From: DATKXU01 sp035528905
GTDB taxonomy: Bacteria > Armatimonadota > UBA5829 > DTJY01
Assembly (NCBI GenBank): GCA_035528905.1
Contig: DATKXU010000061.1
Location: 1-20,216 of the forward strand
Length of the DNA stretch: 20,216 nt
Direction of reading: 5' to 3'
Part shown: positions 1 to 7,291 of the stretch, in pieces
Layout of the letters: the number at the start of each line of letters is the position of its first letter
How positions within the stretch are numbered: the first letter of the stretch is position 1
Notes under the pieces: model-generated
Seen by the model: only the letters and a program-made list of their open reading frames with translations
What the model was told of the DNA's origin: nothing
The model's database searches: none
Made by a program: the position numbers and the translations under genes

Positions 1-226
1 GGTAGCCCACACCCGGGACACTCGACCCGGAGCCCTGTCTTTATAACTTACATATACGGACTTGCAGACATTGCATTCGGCAACAATATTCGTGAGGCAA
101 CGATTACCCATTTCGACAACAAGGATAAATGAGGCAACATGCTATCGGGGGACCGCGGACGATAGAGGTTCAAGGCCGACGTGGAGCCCTGGCGGGGATG
201 CGCAGTTTACAACTCAGGATCGGGCC

Positions 227-538
227 CTAACGGAGCGCCATGCTCAGCAGGCTGCCGCCGACAATCACGCCGACCGCGAGAAGGATGACCACAGCCCATT
301 CCCATATGCCCAGCCGACGCCTCTTCCCGCGGCCCCGCCGTACCGCCCGAGCCACCTGTTCTGCGTTCTTAGTGGACGACATCCTGGCGGCCACTTCCAG
401 CAGACACGGCACGCAAAGGGACACAGCGGGCTCCCGGTGCCCGCAGCGAATACACAGCCCCGGCCTTGCAGAGTCCTCCCGAGCCGGCCTCCAGTCGCTG
501 ATGGTCAGATAACTCTCCAGTGCCTCCGGCTTCAGCAT
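227..538 (-). CDS. Small zinc-ribbon protein with C-terminal membrane helix (hypothetical)
   Basis: I do not recognise this 103-aa protein. Residues 29-45 carry two CxxC pairs (C29/C32 and C42/C45, nine residues apart), which looks like a small zinc ribbon. A strongly basic stretch (RRGRGKRRR, about 68-75) comes directly before one hydrophobic helix (about 79-100), so the ribbon probably lies in the cytoplasm with the tail in the membrane. The frame is open upstream to 667, but the ATG at 538 has AGGAGG five bases before it and is the better start. It stands alone on the minus strand, with no partner gene in view. A regulatory or scaffold role is possible but is only inference. Confidence 0.7.
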   Translation of the reverse strand: MLKPEALESYLTISDWRPAREDSARPGLCIRCGHREPAVSLCVPCLLEVAARMSSTKNAEQVARAVRRGRGKRRRLGIWEWAVVILLAVGVIVGGSLLSMALR

Positions 539-869
539 GTCAGCCTCCTGCGGTACAGGATGCTTGCCTATCTGAAACGCCCCGACAAGTCGGGACAACG
601 GACACTGCCCTACGTCTCCCGGTTCATGGATACGCCAGCGAGCTACCAGCAACTTACCTGCGACCAACGGCGCTTCTCATGCACCCGCACTAATTCGACG
701 AAGGCCGCTGGAACTCCTCCCGGTTGATGGGAGACCGATAAGGCCCACGCCTGCGGATGGATTCGGAGAACAGCCAATGCGTCTAAGCGGGTGAACTACA
801 AATTCAAGAGACCAGCTCATGCGAGCTGGTCTCCTATCCGGCCCAGTACGGCCATGTTTCTTGTTTCCG
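539..869. other. Intergenic gap with palindrome and terminator-like hairpin
   Basis: I see no convincing gene here. The region holds a short perfect palindrome at 581-594 (CCCGAC, AA, GTCGGG) about 45 nt upstream of the small zinc-ribbon gene, which could be an operator or just a repeat. It also holds the strong hairpin at 808-833, listed separately. Open frames crossing this stretch lack a ribosome binding site and any recognisable protein pattern. Confidence 0.5.
808..833 (-). terminator. Strong hairpin, probable terminator of the 870-1468 gene pair
   Basis: A perfect 11-bp stem (GAGACCAGCTC with GAGCTGGTCTC) closes an ATGC loop. Read on the minus strand it lies about 35 nt past the stop of the gene at 870-1184 and is followed by a moderately T-rich run (TTGAATTT). 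That suits intrinsic termination, although the T-tract is not clean. It could also be a repeat unit. Confidence 0.5.
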
Positions 870-1184
870 CTAGTCTTGCCGCCGGGGTTCCACGCCTCCC
901 GATCGAAACACGCGTTCCAGCCGGCGCAGGACGCCGTTTATGAATCCCCTTATTCGATGTGAGGCCCTTGTGTCTGCCAAGTCACCCTTACTTCCACGAG
1001 TCACTTGCGGCAGCCTGGACTCGAAGAGCCTTTGGAGCTCTCTCAGCAGATGTACCTTGCTCTCCTCCGGCAGTTCCTCCGCGTGGCGCACGCCGTTGGC
1101 GACAAGGTGTCGTTCGATCATCTCGATCGCCTGGTTCGCAATCGCCTGGGGGACGTCCGGCGCCGATTGATAGATCCTCCGCAT
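870..1184 (-). CDS. Hypothetical protein, helical, tandem paralog of upstream gene
   Basis: I do not recognise this 104-aa protein. It looks all-helical and soluble. Its N-terminal half (an IERHL core at about 23-27, then LPEESKVHLLRELQRLF at about 38-54) resembles the C-terminal half of the next gene upstream. The C-terminus is arginine-rich. The ATG at 1184 is preferred over a more upstream frame start because CGAGG lies seven bases before it and the upstream residues are low in complexity. It begins 29 nt after the stop of the 1214-1468 gene on the same strand, so the two are probably co-transcribed, with the hairpin at 808-833 as terminator. Function unknown. Confidence 0.6.
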   Translation of the reverse strand: MRRIYQSAPDVPQAIANQAIEMIERHLVANGVRHAEELPEESKVHLLRELQRLFESRLPQVTRGSKGDLADTRASHRIRGFINGVLRRLERVFRSGGVEPRRQD

Positions 1185-1213
1185 TCGCAGACCTCGGGGG
1201 CCGCTTGTTCCGG

Positions 1214-1468
1214 CTACACCACCGCAGCCAGGTCGGACACTAGATTCACCCTCTGCTGCGGGCAAAGCCCCGCCGGGTTCAGCTCGTGGCCCTGGTATAT
1301 GGACTCATAGTCAAGGTGGCGATCAATGATCCTGGCTACCTCGTTCGATTTCGAGACAAGGATGTCCCAATCGGGCACTACCGGCAGTGGAAGCTCATCG
1401 GTATCGGGCAGTTGGATGAGCCCTTCGACTTCCTGCGGCGCGATGCCTATTCGTTCCCTCATTTGCAT
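1214..1468 (-). CDS. Hypothetical small protein, first gene of a two-gene unit
   Basis: I do not recognise this 84-aa protein. It opens with a helical, acidic stretch. Residues from about 48 on (NEVARIIDRHL, then CPQQRVNLVSDLAAVV) align by eye with residues about 17-54 of the following gene, which suggests duplication of a small helical domain. The frame is open back to 1897, but that part lies opposite the PstS-like gene and a repeat array and reads as low-complexity sequence. The ATG at 1468 has an AAGAAGGGG-type ribosome site just before it; a second ATG six bases on is an alternative. Function unknown. Confidence 0.5.
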   Translation of the reverse strand: MQMRERIGIAPQEVEGLIQLPDTDELPLPVVPDWDILVSKSNEVARIIDRHLDYESIYQGHELNPAGLCPQQRVNLVSDLAAVV

Positions 1469-1664
1469 CAACCCCTTCTTGTAGCTCCGCGTTCCTGTTC
1501 TGTCTACCCAGTCCGTCACAGACACTAAACCGGATAGGCCGGACCTTAATGATGCGGACAGCCCCGGTCTTACTTCAACCTGCCGCGCGAGGATGAGCCG
1601 ACTTGCATTCGGGGGTATAGACACTAGCGCAGGCGAAGGTTTTAGGTTCGGTCCCGGCGAATCT

Positions 1665-1690
1665 GAAACTTGGGACTTGGAACTCGAAAC
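1665..1690. repeat. Period-7 tandem repeat (GAAACTT type)
   Basis: Three and a half imperfect seven-base units (GAAACTT, GGGACTT, GGAACTC, GAAAC) lie in the intergenic region before the PstS-like gene. The units are of the same type as the array at 9493-9527. Confidence 0.75.
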
Positions 1691-1747
1691 AGCTTTCTGC
1701 GCTTCCGCACCGCGCGGAACAGCGTTGAATCCAGGAGGGAGATGGAT

Positions 1748-2602
1748 ATGAGACGAATCTTGGCGGCCAGTGTTCTTGTGTTTGTGATGATCCTCGCGCT
1801 CCAGGGATGCGGCAGGCGGTCCGCGACGGAGATCAAGGGTTCCGATACCATGGTGATCCTGTGCCAGGCATGGGCTGAGGCGTACACGAAGCAGCATCCG
1901 GGCGCGAATATTTCCGTAACCGGCGGCGGGTCAGGCGTTGGGATTGCCGCGCTGATCAACGGCGACACCGACATCGCCGCCGCGTCCCGAGAGATGACGA
2001 GGGAAGAGCTGGCCCAGGCCAGAGCAAGAGGTATGAAGCCGCAGGAGTTCATCGTCGCCCGGGACGGGCTGTCCGTCATAGTCAGTCGCGCCAATCCCGT
2101 GAGCAGGCTGACCATCGGCCAGCTTTCGGACATCTTCACGGGCAAGATCACGAACTGGAAGGAACTGGGCGGCAAAGACCGGAAGATTGTTGCCCTTTCG
2201 AGAGACCGGAGCAGCGGAACGCACGTGTTCTTCCTCGAACGTGTCGTCCGGAGCCGCAATCCGAAGGCGGAGTACGCGAACTCAGTGCTTATGCTCCCGT
2301 CATCGCAGACCATTGCGGACGAGGTTGCGGGAAACACCGCCGCGATCGGCTACGTCGGCATGGGCTATGTGGACCTCAAGAAGCAAAAGCCGCTTCCAAT
2401 CGCCAAGGATGCGAATTCGCCCTTCGTGATGCCCACAGAGCGGAACGTGCTGAATGGAACTTACCCGATAGCCAGGCGGCTCTACTTCTACACGCCCAGG
2501 CAGCCGACGGGAACAGTCAGAGGCTTCATCAACTTTGTCCTGAGCGCCGAGGGCCAGTGGATAGTGGCAGAACAGGACTTCGTACCGGTCAGGAAGACTT
2601 GA
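1748..2602 (+). CDS. PstS-like phosphate-binding lipoprotein
   Basis: Substrate-binding protein of the PstS type, expected to capture phosphate (or a related oxyanion) outside the cytoplasmic membrane for an ABC importer. Residues 1-20 are a signal peptide ending in a lipobox (LQGC), so the mature protein should be lipid-anchored at C21. Family motifs include GSDTM, the glycine-rich GGGSGVGI, and SRDRSSGTH, which line the anion pocket in this family. An ATG at 1742 is also in frame, but AGGAGG is only 3 nt from it and 9 nt from the ATG at 1748, so 1748 is preferred. No pstC, pstA, pstB or phoU is adjacent, so it is an orphan here. Its last 14 nt overlap the convergent metallophosphoesterase gene. 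Confidence 0.88.
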   Translation: MRRILAASVLVFVMILALQGCGRRSATEIKGSDTMVILCQAWAEAYTKQHPGANISVTGGGSGVGIAALINGDTDIAAASREMTREELAQARARGMKPQEFIVARDGLSVIVSRANPVSRLTIGQLSDIFTGKITNWKELGGKDRKIVALSRDRSSGTHVFFLERVVRSRNPKAEYANSVLMLPSSQTIADEVAGNTAAIGYVGMGYVDLKKQKPLPIAKDANSPFVMPTERNVLNGTYPIARRLYFYTPRQPTGTVRGFINFVLSAEGQWIVAEQDFVPVRKT

Positions 2603-3440
2603 CGTCGCCGCGCCTGAGCACGATCAGGGTTATCTCCGCCGGGCAGTTGAACCTCACCGCATACGTGTGCATGCCCAGGCCCCGGCTTACATAGACCTGC
2701 GTGCGGCCCACCTTATAAAGCCCTGCCAGGTATTTCACATCGGTCATCTTGAAGGGCCAGCCCACTTGTCCGCCGTGCCAGTGCCCGGCCAAAACCAGAT
2801 CAACGCGTGATTTTGTCTTCGCCAAATCATTGACGGCTTCGGGAAAATGGTCCAGCACGATGGTCGGGGTGCGTGGGTCCAACTGATTTGATTCCGATTC
2901 GGCAGCCGCCTCTATAGCCTCCGTGGCGGCCAGGTTTAGGCGGGCTTTGCGAATCTTCAATGTCACGAGCGTTCTATCAATCATCTTGGCTCCGCAGCGC
3001 TCGAAAGCGGAGGCAACCTCGGGCGGATCCCAGTTCCCGGATACTGCATACACGCCGTATTCTGCGTGCAGGCAGGATACAAAGCGGGCAGCCTGTTCGA
3101 TGCACTCGCTAGTGGTGTAGTCCCCGGAGGTAATCCCGTCGTCTTCGACATAGTCGCCAGTGAGGCAGATCAAATCGGGCTTGATGCGCTGGACCAATCT
3201 CACAGCCCTCGCTTCCCGCTTGCCGAACTTCACGATGTGCAAGTCGGAGAGGTGGACGATCTTCAATCCGTCTAGTGACTTTGGCAGTCCCTCGATATGG
3301 ATGTCCTGCCTAATCACTCGCGGGTAGTTGGGTTCGATGTAGTAGGCGTCCAGGCAGCACACCCCGGCGATGGCAGCCACCACGCTGAGGCCCAGGAGTA
3401 CTCGCTTTAGGAAGCCCTTTGAGACGCCCCAGATTCTCAT
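2589..3440 (-). CDS. Membrane-anchored metallophosphoesterase (YkuE-like)
   Basis: Calcineurin-like phosphoesterase of the COG1408/YkuE type, 283 aa, probably anchored by one N-terminal helix (about 11-30) with the catalytic domain outside. Metal-site motifs appear in order: DLH (66-68), GDYVED (95-100), GNWD (135-138), a His in LDHFPE (about 198) and GHWHGGQ (219-225). The usual GNH(D/E) motif here reads GNWD, so the His that normally assists catalysis is replaced by Trp. The substrate cannot be inferred; some relatives act on membrane lipids or nucleotide sugars. The ATG at 3440 overlaps the GNAT stop as ATGA, implying translational coupling. It is the last gene of the operon, and its 3' end runs into the opposing PstS-like gene. 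Confidence 0.88.
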   Translation of the reverse strand: MRIWGVSKGFLKRVLLGLSVVAAIAGVCCLDAYYIEPNYPRVIRQDIHIEGLPKSLDGLKIVHLSDLHIVKFGKREARAVRLVQRIKPDLICLTGDYVEDDGITSGDYTTSECIEQAARFVSCLHAEYGVYAVSGNWDPPEVASAFERCGAKMIDRTLVTLKIRKARLNLAATEAIEAAAESESNQLDPRTPTIVLDHFPEAVNDLAKTKSRVDLVLAGHWHGGQVGWPFKMTDVKYLAGLYKVGRTQVYVSRGLGMHTYAVRFNCPAEITLIVLRRGDVKSS

Positions 3441-3892
3441 GCGAGCTCGCAGATCACGGCTACTTCGCCGCAGTCGGGGAACTTGACGCAGTGAATGCAC
3501 TCGGTCCATACCTTGTGAGGCAGCTCGGACTTGTCTATGGTCTGGAAGCCGAGCTTGCAGAAGAAATCAGGCTTGTAGGTAAGCGCGAATACGCGCGAGA
3601 TGCCGAGCGCCTGCGCCTCATCGAGGCAGGTCTGGACGAGCTGCTTCCCCAGTCCCTTGCCATGGAACTCCTCGTGAACCACGAGAGCCTTAACCTCAGC
3701 CAGGTCTCCCCAGTTCACGTGAAGCGCGCACGTGCCGATCAGAAGTCCTTCCTCCTCGGCAACGAAGAAGTCGCGGATGTCCTCGTAGAGCTGGTTCAGA
3801 GAGCGCGGAAGAAGTTCACCGCGGTCGGCGAAGAAGTTGATCAGCTTCTGCATTTCCGGCACATCGCCGGTTCTCGCTTTTCTGATTAGCAA
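3437..3892 (-). CDS. Short GNAT N-acetyltransferase, N-acetylglutamate synthase-like
   Basis: Single-domain GNAT acetyltransferase of 151 aa. The acetyl-CoA loop reads HGKGLGKQL. Other blocks (LLPRSL, DFFVAEEEG, CALHVNWGDLAEVKALVV, FALTYKPDFFCKLGF, LPHKVWTEC, KFPDCGEVAV) match the short stand-alone enzymes often annotated as N-acetylglutamate synthase, which would start arginine synthesis. No other arginine gene is nearby, so that substrate is inference. The start is a TTG at 3892 with AAAGGA seven bases upstream; this ribosome site overlaps the ispG stop codon, suggesting coupled translation. The stop overlaps the ATG of the metallophosphoesterase by four bases. Confidence 0.85.
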   Translation of the reverse strand: MLIRKARTGDVPEMQKLINFFADRGELLPRSLNQLYEDIRDFFVAEEEGLLIGTCALHVNWGDLAEVKALVVHEEFHGKGLGKQLVQTCLDEAQALGISRVFALTYKPDFFCKLGFQTIDKSELPHKVWTECIHCVKFPDCGEVAVICELA

Positions 3893-3904
3893 CTCGGTAT
3901 CCTT

Positions 3905-5002
3905 TCAGTCCGCCGCGGCGGACTCGTCCCCAGGCGCTCTTGTCTTTGTACTCGCCACGCGTTGCGCCTCGGCCAGGAGCTCGTCCACCATTCGATCGGC
4001 GGCGACTTTTCTGACCGCGCGGCCCTCGGAGAAGATCACGCCGCCGTCGCGGGCGCCGGCTACGCCGACATCCGCGTCTCTCGCCTCGCCGGGGCCGTTC
4101 ACTACGCAGCCCATGACCGCGACCGTCACCGGCGGGAGACCCTTCATCTGCTCCAGGCGGCGCTCGACCTCCTTCACCATCTCTATCAGGTCAACCGAGC
4201 ACCGGGCGCATGTCGGGCAGGAGATGATCGTGAATCCGTGCTCCCGCAGATTGAGCGACTTCAGAATCTGAATCCCGGCCTTGACCTCCTCCTCCGGCTC
4301 GGCGGTGAGCGAAACCCTGAGCGTGTCGCCGATCCCCTCGGCCAGGAGCGCGCCGATGCCGACCGCGGACCTGATGGCGCCCTGCCAGAGAAGCCCGGCC
4401 TCGGTCACTCCCAGGTGCAGAGGATAGTCGGTCTTCTGGGCGGCAAGCCTGTATGCGTCAATAGTAGCCTGCACGTCGAACGACTTCAGCGAGATCACGA
4501 TGTCACGGAAGCCGCGTGATTCGAGGATGTCCGCCTCGTCCAGCGCGCTCTTCACGAGGGCCTCCGCCGTTGGAGGGCCGTAGCGCCTCCGGTCGAGCGA
4601 GCCGGAATTCACCCCTATGCGAATCGGTATCCCGCGCTCGCGGGCTTTGTCGGCGATCAACTTTATCTTAGCAGGGTCGGTGATGTTCCCGGGATTGAGG
4701 CGCAGCTTATCCACGCCTTGGTCTATCGCCATGAGCGCGAGCCGGTAGTCGAAATGTATGTCGGCGACGAGCGGGATGCGGATTTGCGACTTGATCTGTC
4801 CCAAGACCTCGGCGGATGCTTCGTCAGGGACGGCTACACGCGCGAGGTCGCAGCCTGCTTCTTCCAGGCGATGAATCTGCGCGACGGCAGCGGCGACGTC
4901 CACGGTAGCTGTGTTCGTCATTGACTGCACGGATATGGGAGCGCCTCCGCCGATCAGGAGGCTTCCCACGCGGACTTGTCTGCTCTTTCGCCGCTCTACC
5001 AT
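3905..5002 (-). CDS. ispG: 4-hydroxy-3-methylbut-2-en-1-yl diphosphate synthase IspG
   Basis: IspG (GcpE) makes HMBPP from methylerythritol cyclodiphosphate in the MEP isoprenoid pathway, using a [4Fe-4S] cluster. The 365-aa protein starts with the typical RRKSRQVRVG and GGGAPISVQSMTNT blocks and has the TIM-barrel strands VADIHFDYRLA and LRLNPGNI. The cluster ligands are all present: C262 and C265 in SCPTCARC, C299 in GCVVNGPGEA, and E306. The frame extends to a TTG at 5035 inside rseP, but the ATG at 5002 gives the usual N-terminus, with only a weak ribosome site. It starts 7 nt after the rseP stop, so dxr, rseP and ispG form one transcript, an arrangement known in several bacterial phyla. 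Confidence 0.97.
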   Translation of the reverse strand: MVERRKSRQVRVGSLLIGGGAPISVQSMTNTATVDVAAAVAQIHRLEEAGCDLARVAVPDEASAEVLGQIKSQIRIPLVADIHFDYRLALMAIDQGVDKLRLNPGNITDPAKIKLIADKARERGIPIRIGVNSGSLDRRRYGPPTAEALVKSALDEADILESRGFRDIVISLKSFDVQATIDAYRLAAQKTDYPLHLGVTEAGLLWQGAIRSAVGIGALLAEGIGDTLRVSLTAEPEEEVKAGIQILKSLNLREHGFTIISCPTCARCSVDLIEMVKEVERRLEQMKGLPPVTVAVMGCVVNGPGEARDADVGVAGARDGGVIFSEGRAVRKVAADRMVDELLAEAQRVASTKTRAPGDESAAAD

Positions 5003-5009
5003 GACACGC

Positions 5010-6053
5010 CTATGGGAGGAGCTTGCCGGAAACAAGCTTGCTCAGGTCTAGGTACATGACCAACATGAGGATGGTGAGGATCAGCGTCCACCCCACCCTG
5101 TGTGCAGTCTCCCAGGTTCGCGGCGATAGACGCCGCCTCCTGGCCGCTTCGACGATGAGAAGCAGCATCCAACCGCCGTCTGTTACCAAAAGCGGCAACA
5201 GATTCACAACTCCCAGCATCAGGCTCATAACGCCTAGCCATTGAAGGAAGCCGCCGACACCGCCCTCCACGCTGGCCCTCGTAGCAGCTACAATGGCGAT
5301 CGGGCCGCCTACGTTCTTCGCTACATCCCGACTAAACAATGACACAACTATGAGCTTCAGAATAGTGAATGTGAAGTCGTTGCCGAAGCGAACGGATTCC
5401 ACGATGCCGATGCGTTCGATTCTCTGCACCGGTGTAAACCCGAGCAAACCGATGCCCTTGCCGAGCTTGCCGGGTACCGGGGTTGCATGGACGCGGATTA
5501 TGCGGCCGTCGCGGTTTACTACGATCACGAGCGGCTTAGAGGCGCTGCCGTGGATGATTTCCACCATCTCGCTGCCGGTTTGGATGCGCTCGCCGCTGAT
5601 CTCCACCACGCGGTCGCCCGGCCTCAGCCCCGCCTGCTGCGCGCGGCTGCCTCGCTCAACGCGGTCGACCTGATTGACAGCCTTGGGCACCCCGATAAAG
5701 ATGCCCAGGGTGCAGAATATCGCATAAGCCAGCACGAAGCTCATGAGTGGACCGGCCATGCACACGAGGAAGCGAGCCCACCAGGGCTTGCTGTTGAACC
5801 CGCCGGGGACGCTCTCCTCGCCGGGCTCCATCCCGGCAAGCTTGACAAATCCCCCCAGAGGCACCGGATGGATCGTATACTCGGTGTCGCCACGTTTAAA
5901 GAGTCGAATCCATTTCGGGCCGAAGCCGAAGGCGAACTCCTGCACCTTTATCCTGAGCAGCTTCGCCATGCCGAAATGGCCCAGCTCGTGAAAGAGAATC
6001 AGCGTACCCAGCAGAATGATCAGCGCCGGAATTGTGAGAAATGTATTAGCCAA
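5010..6053 (-). CDS. rseP: Site-2 membrane protease RseP
   Basis: Intramembrane zinc metalloprotease of the site-2 family, which cuts anti-sigma factors and other membrane segments. The 347-aa protein has the zinc motif HELGH (22-26) in the first membrane helix, GFGPKW and PLGGFVKLAGM typical of RseP, one PDZ domain (about 124-195, GLRPGDRVV), and later membrane helices. The second active-site motif reads NLLPLLVTDGG (284-294); most relatives have NLLPIPxLDGG, so a proline is lost while the Asp is kept. The start is a TTG at 6053 with GGAGG six bases before it, both inside the end of dxr (8-nt overlap). No ATG fits. Confidence 0.95.
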   Translation of the reverse strand: MANTFLTIPALIILLGTLILFHELGHFGMAKLLRIKVQEFAFGFGPKWIRLFKRGDTEYTIHPVPLGGFVKLAGMEPGEESVPGGFNSKPWWARFLVCMAGPLMSFVLAYAIFCTLGIFIGVPKAVNQVDRVERGSRAQQAGLRPGDRVVEISGERIQTGSEMVEIIHGSASKPLVIVVNRDGRIIRVHATPVPGKLGKGIGLLGFTPVQRIERIGIVESVRFGNDFTFTILKLIVVSLFSRDVAKNVGGPIAIVAATRASVEGGVGGFLQWLGVMSLMLGVVNLLPLLVTDGGWMLLLIVEAARRRRLSPRTWETAHRVGWTLILTILMLVMYLDLSKLVSGKLLP

Positions 6054-7275
6054 TGATTGCCTCCGCTATTTGTGCAGCCACATCCCTTGCCCAGGAATCG
6101 GCCTCCAGAATCCGGTCGAGGCTTGGATCCCGAACGGGCTCATATCTCGCCATCACTTCATGGATCGTCCTCACTATATCGAGGAAGCCGATTCTGCGGT
6201 CCAGGAACAGTCCGACGGCGACTTCATTCGCCGCATTCATGACGGCCGGCATCGTGCCGCCCTGTTCCGCCGCCCTGTATGCCAGGCCAAGGGCCGGATA
6301 GCGCTTCGGATCCGGCCGCGCAAAGGTCAGCGCCCCCTGAGCAGCGATGTCCAGCCTGGGAAGTCCGGTGTTGACCCGATCGGGGTAGAGCAGCGCGTAT
6401 TGAATCGGCAGGCGCATATCGGGAAGCCCTATCTGCGCGATCACGGATCCGTCTTCGAACTCCACCATTGAGTGTACTATACTTTGGGGATGAATAACAA
6501 CCTCTATCCGCGACGGATCAACCCCGAAGAGCCAGTGAGCCTCGACGATCTCGAGAGCCTTGTTCATGAGCGTGGCCGAGTCCACGGTGATCTTGCGGCC
6601 CATGCTCCACGTGGGATGGGCAAGCGCTTCCTCGACGGTCACCCGCTCCAGGCTCTCCGGCGGGTAGTCTGCAAAAGGCCCTCCGGACGCAGTAAGCATC
6701 AGCCTGTGTATCTTACCCTTGTCCTCGCCCTGAAGACACTGAAATATCGCCGAGTGCTCGCTGTCTATCGGGAGGAGCTGGACGCCTTTCTGCTTTGCCA
6801 GCCGGGTGACGAGGTTCCCGGCGGCCACCAGGACTTCCTTGCTTGCGAGGGCTATTTCCTTCCCCGCTGATATGGCTTCGAGCGTCGGAGCGAGACCCAC
6901 TGTGCCCGCAACGGCGACCACTACCACATCCGCCTCTGGAGCGGTGGCAGCCCGCCTCAAGCCCTCGGCTCCCCAAACAACCTCCAGGTGTGCGTGATGA
7001 GTGATGAGTGATGAGTGATTGTCTGGGCCGGAGGAGCCGCCTATAATGGTTAGACCCTCTACATCGCTTAGCAGTTCCCTAAGCCGGTCGGCGTCCTCCT
7101 TTGAGCCGATGGATGCAAGCGCCGGCCGGAACTGCCTGATCTGGTCGGCGAGCAGCCGAACGTTCCGATGCGCGGCCAGGCTGACTACCCTGAGCCTTTC
7201 GGGCAGCCTGGAAACCACATCGAGAACCTGCGTGCCGATCGAGCCTGTCGAGCCTAGAAGGGCGATGTTTTTCAT
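6046..7275 (-). CDS. dxr: 1-deoxy-D-xylulose 5-phosphate reductoisomerase Dxr
   Basis: Dxr converts DXP to methylerythritol 4-phosphate, the first committed MEP-pathway step, using NADPH. Visible motifs are the Rossmann GSTGSIGTQ (8-16), ALASKEVLVAAG, the metal site DSEHSA with D171 and E173, TASGGPF, HPTWSMGRKITVDSATLMNK and E242. At 409 aa it is slightly long because residues about 80-96 are encoded by a heptamer tandem repeat and its flank, inserted in frame between the NADPH domain strands and the conserved EVVWGAEGLRRAA block. All catalytic residues are intact, so the enzyme is probably functional. The stop region overlaps the rseP start by 8 nt; the oxidoreductase gene ends 16 nt upstream. 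Confidence 0.96.
   Translation of the reverse strand: MKNIALLGSTGSIGTQVLDVVSRLPERLRVVSLAAHRNVRLLADQIRQFRPALASIGSKEDADRLRELLSDVEGLTIIGGSSGPDNHSSLITHHAHLEVVWGAEGLRRAATAPEADVVVVAVAGTVGLAPTLEAISAGKEIALASKEVLVAAGNLVTRLAKQKGVQLLPIDSEHSAIFQCLQGEDKGKIHRLMLTASGGPFADYPPESLERVTVEEALAHPTWSMGRKITVDSATLMNKALEIVEAHWLFGVDPSRIEVVIHPQSIVHSMVEFEDGSVIAQIGLPDMRLPIQYALLYPDRVNTGLPRLDIAAQGALTFARPDPKRYPALGLAYRAAEQGGTMPAVMNAANEVAVGLFLDRRIGFLDIVRTIHEVMARYEPVRDPSLDRILEADSWARDVAAQIAEAIIG
6995..7019. repeat. Period-7 tandem repeat (TGATGAG) inside dxr
   Basis: Three perfect TGATGAG units plus a partial fourth lie within the dxr reading frame. In the dxr sense strand they encode a His/Ser/Thr-rich stretch (HSSLITHH). The same type of unit appears in the intergenic array at 8498-8521. 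Confidence 0.9.
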
Positions 7276-7291
7276 AGACCCTCGTCTTGCA

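Noticed and set aside
1..60. GC-rich palindromic bases at the window start resembling a tRNA T-arm
   Set aside because: The loop lacks the TTCGA pattern, and no acceptor, D or anticodon arm can be built.
62..727. Long plus-strand open frame of 221 codons
   Set aside because: It has no ribosome binding site, is rich in Pro/Arg/Thr as expected of an antisense shadow, and lies opposite the better-supported zinc-ribbon gene.
1469..1897. N-terminal extension of the 1214-1468 gene
   Set aside because: The extra residues lie opposite the PstS-like signal region and a repeat array, and the ATG at 1468 has a ribosome site.
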